From contig JAGXAB010000058.1 of the NCBI GenBank assembly GCA_018971775.1, positions 1-40,788 of the forward strand: a stretch of 40,788 bases of DNA, in the 5' to 3' direction. The first letter of the stretch is position 1, and every line of letters starts with the position of its first letter. The DNA comes from Cyanobacteria bacterium REEB67. Its GTDB lineage: Bacteria > Cyanobacteriota > Vampirovibrionia > Obscuribacterales > Obscuribacteraceae. Under the pieces are notes generated by a model that saw nothing but the letters and a program-made list of their open reading frames with translations, made no database searches and was not told the DNA's origin. Of the stretch, positions 8,477-15,343 are shown piece by piece. Position numbers and translations under genes: made by a program.

Positions 8477-9409
8477 TCAAGCAGCGAGCTTCTCTTGCGG
8501 GCACCCCTCGATTGCACCTTGGCGGCAGGCCTTGTGCAGGGCCGCTTTGATGTTGTTGCAGCCGTCGTCGACCATCTGCAAGCAGCGTTGCTTGGAGAGC
8601 GAGAAAGAAAGACCACAGACGTCGTCGGCGGCATGCAGGATATGCAGGTGACGCGTTTCGTCGACTTTGGTCGGCTGTTCGATCACAGGCGCATACATTT
8701 CGCGCAGGTGATAGTAAAACGACAGACCATCGAGCACTTCGCGCGGGAACGTCTTGGCGAAACCGAGCGCGGAGATGATCGCCGAACCCTGGCAGAAGCT
8801 GTCCGGGTTGCGATGGAAGGCGGCGCCGTCGATTAAGTGCTTGTCGCCGTACTTGACGGGCAGGAAGACGCCGGGCAGAGAACCGGAAGCGCTCATTGCC
8901 GTGCCGAGCTTGTAGTCTTCGCCTTCGAAAACGACAGCTTCGTGCGTCGTGGCGTCGGCGGCGACGATGCGGAGCTGAGCGTTTGGCTTGAGGCCTTTTT
9001 CCTGGACGAATTTGTCCCAGGGGCGCTCGAGCGAAAGCATGCTGCGGCCGATCATGAAGCTCTGCCAGTCAGGCAGGGCAACGGCGTTAGCGATGAGCAG
9101 CGGGTTGGCGGCGCGGTCGTGGGACTCGATGAAGAGGTCGAGGATTTGCTTCCAGGTCCAGCCATTGGTGACGAGAGTGGCAATGATGGCGCCGACGCTC
9201 ACACCGGTGACTTTGGTGAAACGAATCTTCAGACCGGTCTCGGCGCAGAATTCGGCGATGCCCTTGAGCAGGCCGATGTGGAGATAGCCCTTGACGCCGC
9301 CGGCGCCGAGAACGAGCTCGACTTCGAGGTAGCCGTCCGGAGCGCGGTGGAGGTGAAAGGTATCGGGGTGAAGCGTGACTGCGTGGTCAGTGCTGGCAGA
9401 ATGAGTCAT
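8477..9409 (-). CDS. Patatin-like phospholipase 2
   Basis: 310-aa patatin-family acyl hydrolase. The oxyanion motif is GAGGVKG (residues 35-41), the elbow GVSVG (Ser71) and the catalytic Asp is in LIDGAAF (Asp194, the common DGA form). These match RssA/YlbK-type bacterial patatins more closely than patatin 1. I chose the ATG at 9409 over one at 9421 because GGAG lies 6 nt upstream of the former and nothing suitable precedes the latter. The C-terminus is cysteine- and lysine-rich and binds no motif I recognise. It is transcribed alone and closed by its own terminator. Confidence 0.88.
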   Translation of the reverse strand: MTHSASTDHAVTLHPDTFHLHRAPDGYLEVELVLGAGGVKGYLHIGLLKGIAEFCAETGLKIRFTKVTGVSVGAIIATLVTNGWTWKQILDLFIESHDRAANPLLIANAVALPDWQSFMIGRSMLSLERPWDKFVQEKGLKPNAQLRIVAADATTHEAVVFEGEDYKLGTAMSASGSLPGVFLPVKYGDKHLIDGAAFHRNPDSFCQGSAIISALGFAKTFPREVLDGLSFYYHLREMYAPVIEQPTKVDETRHLHILHAADDVCGLSFSLSKQRCLQMVDDGCNNIKAALHKACRQGAIEGCPQEKLAA

Positions 9410-9594
9410 GACAATCTCCATCAGTGGAGGGTTAGAGAGAGAGCTGAGGGTCGGTGGAACGACCAGGGAGCGGTGGGTGCAGCGATAGACGCATTATTCA
9501 ACCAGGCAACGCCGTTGCTGGTGAGAAAGAACGTCCATGTGGCGCGGGATTGAAGAGAGCTTTGTTATTTTGTCTGAGTAGAGAAGGAGAAGAA

Positions 9595-9705
9595 ATGTAC
9601 TTCAAAATAACAGAGGGTGATCTTCATACCTATCCGAGAGTCGCTGCAACCGACCCCTTAACATCTCGCAATAAATTGGAGAAACTACTGTTGAGAGCCC
9701 TTTAG
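9595..9705 (+). CDS. Small hypothetical protein, 36 aa
   Basis: A short frame starting MYFKITEGDLHTYPRV and ending in a Leu/Lys-rich helix-like stretch (RNKLEKLLLRAL). Support comes from a strong ribosome site, GAAGGAG, 5-6 nt before the ATG, and from its isolation between two minus-strand genes. No family is recognised. It could be a real small protein or a chance frame. Confidence 0.4.
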   Translation: MYFKITEGDLHTYPRVAATDPLTSRNKLEKLLLRAL

Positions 9706-9760
9706 CCTGCTTCACGGGAGGTAATCTTTAAGCTTCTCGCGGAGGTGCAATAGCTTTTTG

Positions 9761-9801
9761 TGGCCCAAGCGTCGATTGTGACCATTCGCTCGCTTGGGCT
9801 A
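9761..9801. other. Hairpin between the small ORF and the alpha-glucuronidase
   Basis: GCCCAAGCG (9763-9771) pairs perfectly with CGCTTGGGC (9791-9799), with two more outer pairs and a 19-nt loop. No T-run follows on either strand. It lies in a convergent gap, so it may stop or protect both transcripts. Confidence 0.5.
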
Positions 9802-9829
9802 GCAAAGTAATCGCGGCGGTTAGCTGTGC

Positions 9830-12079
9830 TCAGCCGATCGTTAGTTTATTGATGGCGGCGAAATAGCCAAGACAGTGATCGCGCCAGTGTGCCGCGTCTA
9901 TGGCCTGTTGTTTCAGCTTGGCGGCAACGTCTGCATGGCGCTCGCTGTCAATGAAAGGCGCGAGAACGGCCCAGTCGCTTTTCATTTTTTCGGCCTCAGC
10001 CGCTCCGCTTTGATATTTGAAGCAAAGTTCTTGCCAGAGGCTGCGACCAGACCGCATCGGATGGTGCCAGGGCAAATGATGAAACCAGAGCAGATATTTT
10101 TCCGGGCAAGTGTGGACGGCGTTGAAGTTATCGCTCAGTGGTTTGAAATACTGATCCACTGCGTCGCTGCCTTCCCGGGTCCGGTCGTAACCAATGCCGA
10201 GGCGATCGGCGTGATGAAACATGCCGCGTGGATCGCCGTAACCTTCCGGCATCGGTGCGTAATGATCGCCGCCTACCATGTGATGGAGACCGAGGGGCAT
10301 TGAATAGCTGACAAAGGCTTCGTGCGAGCCCATCATCATCTTGTGGATACAATCGACGACGGCGCTATCGTGCGACCAGGTCATTTTGATCCAATCGCTG
10401 GCAATGGCGCTCGCTGTCAAATTTGCGTTCCAGGCCAGTCTTCCATAGGCAAACCAGTTGGCCTGGTCGAAGTGATGACCGGTCCAGTTGCGATCGTCCC
10501 CGACATTGGACGTCGCCGAAAAACCGCCACCACCGGCATCGGGACCGCATTCGATTACATCGGCTACGGTTGGATTTCTCTTGCCGTAATGATCTGCGCC
10601 GGTCTCGGCCTGGAGAAACTCCTCCCACATCGTCCCCAGGTAGACCAGATGTGTCGCCTGGCCGAGATATTCCTGGTTCAACTGGAGCTCGCCGAGCATG
10701 CGAGTCTTGGGCATGGCTCCGAAGAGCGGGTGGTAGGGTTCGCGCGGTTGAAAGTCGAGTGGACCATTCTTTGCCTGCACCAGGACATTGTCGGCAAAGA
10801 GCCCGTCCAGGGGCTGAAATTCCAGATAGGCGCGCTTGACGCGGTCTTCGTTAACGTTTTTGTTCGGAAAGTCGTAGACGAAGGCGCGCCACATGACGAT
10901 GCCGCCGTGCCGGGCGAAAGCTGCCGCCATCATATTAGCCCCGTCGGCGTGACTGCGTCCGTAGTTTTCCGGACCGGTCATGCCTTCGCTATTGACCTTC
11001 ACCTCGAGGCCGCCGAAATCAGGAATGACCCGGTAGATTTCGTCCGCCTTTTCCTGCCACCAGTGGCGTACCGTTTCGTCCAGCGGGTCAGCGGTGTGAA
11101 GCCCACCCAGAGCGATCGGTGAGGCGAAATTGGCCGAGACATAGAGGCGCATACCATAAGGGCGGAACAGGTCTGCGAGGGCGACGAGTTTTGGCAGATT
11201 CGGCGTAGCGATGAAGGCCGGATCGGCTTCGACTTTGTTTATTATCACGCCGTTGATGCCTATCGAAGCGTTGATGCGCGAGTAATCCTGCAGTCGTTCT
11301 TTGATCGTTTCGATAGCGCCCGGCAGATCCTGCCAGTGCCAGAGCGATTTGCCGGAATAACCGCGGTCGACTGCGGCATAGGTATTGTCGCTGTGGGCCA
11401 GGATGCGCCGGGCATTTCTCGGTCTCTCTTGAATGTGCAGGGCCTCGATTGACTGCCGGGTCTGCAGCAGGCGCAGAAAGGCGAAGGCACCATATAAGGT
11501 GCCAATTTCGCTGTTGGCGGCGATTAGCGTAAGCGGCCCGCCCTCTTCGCGACCTTCAAGCGAGCGGATGATGAAACCTTCCGGACCGCAAGCGCGCAAG
11601 TCAGCGGCGCTGATCTGGTTGTGCAAAAGCGGCGAAGAGGCAGTCAGGACCAGGAGGCTGTTGCGGAGGCCTGGTTTTGCTGGAGCGTCTGCAAATCTCT
11701 CGTTGTGCATGTCGAAGCTGCTGGCTTCGATTGGCGCTCCCAGTAGCCCGGAAAGGCCACGACTGAGTTCAGCGCGCACGATCTCGCAGGTGGGTGTTTG
11801 CCCTTCGACAACAATGCGGTTCAGTCGTTTTGTATAGTCGCGCAAGACGATTGGCTCGTCGATTTTTTCATAACGTAACCAGGTGCGGTAACCGTCTTCA
11901 TTGCCGGCTGCGGCGCGTCCTTTGGTTTCGAGGATTTTGCCGGCGGCATTGGCCGGGTGCGAGATCTGCAAGATGGTCAGTGTCGCTGCGCTCAGGGCAA
12001 GAAAGCTGCGGCGGCTCAGATTCGTGGCGGCGGCGTTTTTTGTGTCGGCTTTGCTTGAATCGATGGAACTGTAAAACAT
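9830..12079 (-). CDS. aguA: Exported GH67 alpha-glucuronidase
   Basis: Cleaves alpha-1,2-linked (4-O-methyl)glucuronic acid from xylooligosaccharides. 749 aa. The N-terminus is a twin-arginine signal (SRRSFLAL, residues 22-29, hydrophobic stretch, then HPANA), so the folded enzyme is probably exported by Tat. The GH67 signature is clear: FADNVLVQAKNGPLDFQ and LGELQLNQEYLGQ. By alignment to known GH67 catalytic residues, the acid is Glu365 (NSEG), and the base pair is Asp442 (KNGPLDF) and Glu470 (NQEYLG); the 28-residue spacing of the last two is that of the family. AGGAG precedes the ATG by 6 nt. No xylanase, transporter or uronate gene is nearby. Confidence 0.92.
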   Translation of the reverse strand: MFYSSIDSSKADTKNAAATNLSRRSFLALSAATLTILQISHPANAAGKILETKGRAAAGNEDGYRTWLRYEKIDEPIVLRDYTKRLNRIVVEGQTPTCEIVRAELSRGLSGLLGAPIEASSFDMHNERFADAPAKPGLRNSLLVLTASSPLLHNQISAADLRACGPEGFIIRSLEGREEGGPLTLIAANSEIGTLYGAFAFLRLLQTRQSIEALHIQERPRNARRILAHSDNTYAAVDRGYSGKSLWHWQDLPGAIETIKERLQDYSRINASIGINGVIINKVEADPAFIATPNLPKLVALADLFRPYGMRLYVSANFASPIALGGLHTADPLDETVRHWWQEKADEIYRVIPDFGGLEVKVNSEGMTGPENYGRSHADGANMMAAAFARHGGIVMWRAFVYDFPNKNVNEDRVKRAYLEFQPLDGLFADNVLVQAKNGPLDFQPREPYHPLFGAMPKTRMLGELQLNQEYLGQATHLVYLGTMWEEFLQAETGADHYGKRNPTVADVIECGPDAGGGGFSATSNVGDDRNWTGHHFDQANWFAYGRLAWNANLTASAIASDWIKMTWSHDSAVVDCIHKMMMGSHEAFVSYSMPLGLHHMVGGDHYAPMPEGYGDPRGMFHHADRLGIGYDRTREGSDAVDQYFKPLSDNFNAVHTCPEKYLLWFHHLPWHHPMRSGRSLWQELCFKYQSGAAEAEKMKSDWAVLAPFIDSERHADVAAKLKQQAIDAAHWRDHCLGYFAAINKLTIG

Positions 12080-12442
12080 CTTTGACTCCTAAACTGTTTT
12101 TTTTGAAAAAGGTGAAAGTTGCATCAAACTCCGGCCTGCCGGTAGTCTGATATCTACCCGGATAGAAGCGATTACCTGGGCTATTTAGGCTATTTGAGTG
12201 GGGTGTCAGGCGTCGATATTTTTCTCGGGAAAATTTGTGTTGAAGTGATATTCGATTATTGGAGCAAATCTTCTTCTGATGCAAGTATGACCTCACTTTT
12301 TTTCATTGGGGAGCTTTGTTTCGGTCACCGTCGTGCGATGCACGCCCGGAGCGCCAGTGGCGTTTTGCCACTGTTGCCGGTCACTGCCACACAATGGCCA
12401 TTGCTGACGACTGCTAGCGCGGTGTGATTTTACGCCTGTTTA

Positions 12443-12772
12443 GATTTAGCGCGCTTCTCGCTGCCTTGGACTGTGGCACTGCCGGTGGTGTGGTCACAGT
12501 TCGGCCCACGTCTTCGGTCCCACTTAGACCCGCACTGAAGCGTCATGATTTTCTATTATGCTATGTCATAGTCGCCGGCAAAAAAGGTGAGAGAATTGGT
12601 CTTTGCAGGCGCTCTCCTTGGTTCCATAGCTGGCCGAGAGCAGCTCCGGGGCTTTGCCTGGCAATCTGGATTGTGTCACTACCGGCGGTGTCAAAGGAGG
12701 CCGAAGGGCACAGTGGTTTAGCCAAAATTTGTATGCCATACGCGCGGAGCAATAAGAAAAGCGCGCTAAATC
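12443..12772. repeat. 330-bp segment bounded by 14-bp perfect inverted repeats
   Basis: GATTTAGCGCGCTT at 12443-12456 is the exact reverse complement of 12759-12772. The interior has no gene and carries two related 20-mers (TGTGGCACTGCCGGTGGTGT and TGTGTCACTACCGGCGGTGT). The ends resemble a MITE-like element, but no target-site duplication is evident. Confidence 0.35.
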
Positions 12773-12796
12773 ACAGCCGGTTTCAAGGCACAGACC

Positions 12797-12843
12797 GCCA
12801 ACACGACGAAGCCCTGTTATTCAGGGTATTCGTCGTGATTGGC
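12797..12843. other. Strong bipartite hairpin
   Basis: GCCAACACGACGAA (12797-12810) pairs with TTCGTCGTG-a-TTGGC (12829-12843), 14 pairs with one bulged A. Inside, CCCTG/CAGGG pairs over a TTATT loop. No T-run on either side. Confidence 0.55.
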
Positions 12844-12922
12844 AAACGTATAATTCTCCCCGAATGAGCTGTGTGAGAGGTGGTGAAAATTTGTTAGTGT
12901 GTCGATTTTCGCAATTCAGTTT

Positions 12923-13072
12923 TTAGCGCTCAGCCTTCCTCTCGGCCAATCTCGATTCGCTACCGTATCCGGCGACCAGAAAGGCTTTGAGGCTGTAATA
13001 AGCCCACATTGAGCCGACGATACCGATGGCGATGGGGGCGGAGGGCCGCCAGTTAATGACTCCAGTAGGCAT
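12923..13072 (-). CDS. Small hypothetical membrane protein, 49 aa
   Basis: Last gene of a four-gene minus-strand cluster. From the ATG at 13072 the protein is MPTGVINWRPSAP followed by one hydrophobic segment (IAIGIVGSMWAYYSLKAFLVAGY) and a charged tail ending AERKAER. The start is 38 nt after the preceding stop, and upstream GAGAAG is a modest ribosome site. No family is recognised. Support is the position in the cluster and a plausible single membrane span. Confidence 0.45.
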   Translation of the reverse strand: MPTGVINWRPSAPIAIGIVGSMWAYYSLKAFLVAGYGSESRLAERKAER

Positions 13073-13110
13073 GATCAATCTTCTCGAAGAGTATGCAAAT
13101 GCCGTTGCGG

Positions 13111-13701
13111 TCAACCGCGCAAGGCCGTAACGAGCTTACCTTCGACTTCGAGCTGGCGCGTGATTTTCAGGTCGACACCGTCGAAGCTATAGCTTGTCCG
13201 GCCGACGACGCGACGGGTCGGGCGCCGGGCGAGGTGCACGAGCTGCCAGAAGTTCTCGACGGCGCCGTATTCACTGTCGCAGATTACTCGCACAGTGGCG
13301 CCTACTTTCAGCATGACCAGTCCGGTCCAGTATCGCTCGCAGCCATTGTCTTGAACGCCGTAGAAGCCGACATATTTTTCGTAGACTTTGCTGAGATAAA
13401 ATTCGACCTCGCCGTTTGAGCTGATGATTGGCTTCTCTGCGTTCGGCAGAAATTCCTGGATGGCGAGCAGGATTTCGCTGTCGCTGTTAATGTCCGCATC
13501 AAGAGGGGCCATCAGCATGACCTTCCCTTCCCTCGACCTGTGGGCGTGGCAGTCGATTATCTGCTGGCCGAAATGACAGCGAGGGGCGTGGAGCAGGCTC
13601 TCCGCAAAGCTGATCTGGGTGTCGCCGATTTTGAACCCGTCGGCGTTTTCGAAGGTGAAGCCGCGAGTAATGGTCGATCCATCGGTGGTATAACAACGCA
13701 T
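13111..13701 (-). CDS. Hypothetical protein, 196 aa
   Basis: No domain is recognised. I chose the ATG at 13701 (MRCYTTDGSTITRG...) because GGAG lies 7 nt upstream; an in-frame start at 13743 has none. The sequence is mixed alpha/beta with many aromatic residues and Cys at several places, and has no signal peptide or membrane span. It looks like a soluble single-domain protein, with strand-rich segments such as VMLKVGATVRVICDSEYG and VDLKITRQLEVEGKL. It lies between two single-span membrane proteins in the same direction (46 nt and 38 nt gaps), which suggests a shared task at the membrane. Confidence 0.65.
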   Translation of the reverse strand: MRCYTTDGSTITRGFTFENADGFKIGDTQISFAESLLHAPRCHFGQQIIDCHAHRSREGKVMLMAPLDADINSDSEILLAIQEFLPNAEKPIISSNGEVEFYLSKVYEKYVGFYGVQDNGCERYWTGLVMLKVGATVRVICDSEYGAVENFWQLVHLARRPTRRVVGRTSYSFDGVDLKITRQLEVEGKLVTALRG

Positions 13702-13747
13702 AATAATTCTCCAACACATGTGCTCATACAAGCGCGGTTGCATTTAC

Positions 13748-13921
13748 TTAGGTAGTGATTTGCCTCACTGAACCAGTCGGCACGCGAAAATCTTGCTTGA
13801 CGATCAAGTCCGCATCGGGGTGAAAGATCCAGTGCGAAGCAGGCCTGGAAAGGTCGTGTGAGAGCGCAAACCAGAGGCCGATCAGCAAACCGATGGCGGC
13901 GCAGAGATAGAGACTGTACAT
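13748..13921 (-). CDS. Small hypothetical single-span membrane protein, 57 aa
   Basis: From the ATG at 13921: MYSLYLCAAIGLLIGLWFAL is one clear membrane segment at the very N-terminus. A short polar tail follows (SHDLSRPASHWIFHPDADL ... VRQITT). A GGA sits about 9 nt upstream; a TTG start at 13933 is also possible. Second gene of the four-gene cluster, 72 nt after the coiled-coil membrane protein and 46 nt before the soluble protein. Function unknown. Confidence 0.55.
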   Translation of the reverse strand: MYSLYLCAAIGLLIGLWFALSHDLSRPASHWIFHPDADLIVKQDFRVPTGSVRQITT

Positions 13922-13993
13922 ATGAAATTCCAATGATTTTGGCTGCGAATGCAGCTGCTGATGAAATTTTGCGGAATATTGTCTGCTCAGCGT

Positions 13994-14455
13994 TCAGACG
14001 GCCTTGGCGAGGCGAGCGCGACGCTTAAGGCAGAGCGGATAGCTGGCGACGATGCATTTGCCGCGCGCGCCGAAGCAAAGATCATGCTGGGTGGTTGCGG
14101 TGATCGGGAAACCGAGCTCGTGGGCAGCCATACCGCGGTCGTAATGTCCTTTGGCCACCGCGAGGAGTTCGAGCATTTCGTCTTCCGAACCGACTTCGGA
14201 AATTTCGATCAGGTGAAGGTCGCGCTCGAGCATGGAGCGGCGAAGGTCGAAGGGCAGGTTGGCCCGGCGCTCTTGCTCGGCTCTGGTAAGCGTCTTGCGC
14301 AGGCTTTTCTCTTCCTTGCGGAGGGACTTTTTCAGTTGCAGTAGTGCGTAGTCCTTGGGCGAGCGAGATTCGTAATGCTTCATGAACACGCAAATCAGAC
14401 TGAACGTGATCAGTGTGCTGACGCTAATGACGATCAGGAAGGTTGAGTGGACCAT
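13994..14455 (-). CDS. Hypothetical membrane-anchored coiled-coil protein, 153 aa
   Basis: One N-terminal membrane segment (residues about 5-25, FLIVISVSTLITFSLICVF), then a long charged helix rich in Lys, Arg, Glu and Leu (about 35-85, LQLKKSLRKEEKSLRK ... RRSMLERDLHLIE) that is probably coiled coil. The C-terminal part has two cysteines around LCFGARGKC plus a third, and a basic end (LKRRARLAKAV). AAGGA is 7 nt before the ATG. First gene of the four-gene cluster; an 888-bp gap with phased repeats lies upstream. No family is recognised. Confidence 0.65.
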   Translation of the reverse strand: MVHSTFLIVISVSTLITFSLICVFMKHYESRSPKDYALLQLKKSLRKEEKSLRKTLTRAEQERRANLPFDLRRSMLERDLHLIEISEVGSEDEMLELLAVAKGHYDRGMAAHELGFPITATTQHDLCFGARGKCIVASYPLCLKRRARLAKAV

Positions 14456-14776
14456 AACGAATTCCTTCTGAAATACTGGCGTTGAAAATTAGGCAGCGCT
14501 TGCTGCGGGAAAAGACTTTGTAATAGCTCACGAATGGGGAGGTTGAGGTTGATTTGGGTTTGAGGGGGAAAGAAAGGAACTCCTTAAAGCTACAGGTTTA
14601 AGGTCAACGGCTCTAGGGGCATGAGCCTAAAAATACCTTCTTTGAGGGGCTTACGGTGCTTTGCTATGGTAATAACCGTCAGAAAACGATGTTGTTGAGC
14701 GCATTTCTAAGTGGCGTGATTAGCGCATGATTATTAGAGCTGACCATGCGCCAATCTTGGCTAGGGGCGCAACAAT

Positions 14777-14847
14777 TCAGTCTGATTTCAGTCATATTTT
14801 CAGTCCGATTTTAGTCTTATCCTTTTAGTCTTATTTTAGTCGTATTT
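14777..14847. repeat. Array of six TTTTAGTC-type repeats at near-helical spacing
   Basis: Degenerate units TTT(T)(C/A)AGTC(N)(T/G)A. AGTC begins at 14779, 14790, 14802, 14813, 14827 and 14838, so the steps are 11, 12, 11, 14 and 11 nt. Each AGTC is preceded by a T-run, placing T-tracts roughly in phase with the helix. Confidence 0.7.
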
Positions 14848-15256
14848 TTTTGATTATTGTGCGGTCCGGATAGTCTCTCGGCCGTTTGAGCCTTTGTTGT
14901 CGGAGGACGTTGCGGTGCAAGCGTGATGCTACCGCGGGCGGTGACTGTGTTATTACATCCCGCCACGCATTTATTTAGTGTTGTTTATTAAATGGACACC
15001 TGGGTATCGGAGGGCAGCCAGATTTTTATCTCCGTCTGCGTCAGCTTGGTCAGGACCGGGTGCACAAGCGACTCATCACCCTTAGTCATGCACGATTTTT
15101 CGTAGGTACGACCATCGTGCTGAAATCTGGTGAAGGGATGGAGCTACTTGAGTCGCACCGTCAGATTGACCTCAAATGCAAGCATTCACTCAAATATTCA
15201 TTCGTTCCAAAGCACCAATGCAGAGTTCTAGGGGGGGGATGTAAAGAGGTGGTGGC

Positions 15257-15304
15257 AAAAAAAGGGACAGAACGGCCATGAAAATGGTCTGTTCTGTCCC
15301 TTTT
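15257..15304 (-). terminator. Rho-independent terminator of pepN and the six-gene block
   Basis: The arms AAAAGGGACAGAAC (15260-15273) and GTTCTGTCCCTTTT (15291-15304) pair perfectly over 14 bp. The stem continues with ATGG/CCAT-type pairs and one bulged base to a 4-nt loop (GAAA on plus, TTTC on minus). On the minus strand it runs into seven T. It lies about 40 nt past the pepN stop. Confidence 0.85.
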
Positions 15305-15343
15305 CCAAAGTCAACCCAAATTTAGCGGCTTGCTAAATATGGC

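Larger units (their letters stand above)
12080..12922. other. 843-bp gene-poor region with inverted and direct repeats
   Basis: No supported gene; a 147-codon plus-strand frame (12424-12867) has no ribosome site or domain. It holds a 14-bp perfect inverted repeat (12443-12456 and 12759-12772), an imperfect 20-bp direct repeat exactly 200 bp apart (12472-12491 and 12672-12691), and a strong hairpin at 12797-12843. Confidence 0.6.
14456..15343. other. 888-bp intergenic region
   Basis: No supported gene (a 73-codon frame at 15060-15281 lacks a ribosome site and runs into a terminator). It holds a nested stem AAGGT/ACCTT around GGCTC/GAGCC (14600-14638), the AGTC array (14777-14847) and the pepN terminator (15257-15304). 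Confidence 0.6.

Noticed and set aside
12424..12867. 147-codon plus-strand frame in the gene-free region
   Set aside because: No ribosome site, no domain, erratic composition, and it runs through the inverted repeat and hairpin.
14600..14638. Riboswitch-like nested stem (AAGGT/ACCTT around GGCTC/GAGCC)
   Set aside because: Stems are short and no known riboswitch core is recognisable, so I list it only as part of the intergenic region.
15060..15281. 73-codon plus-strand frame
   Set aside because: No ribosome site, and it ends inside the pepN terminator hairpin.
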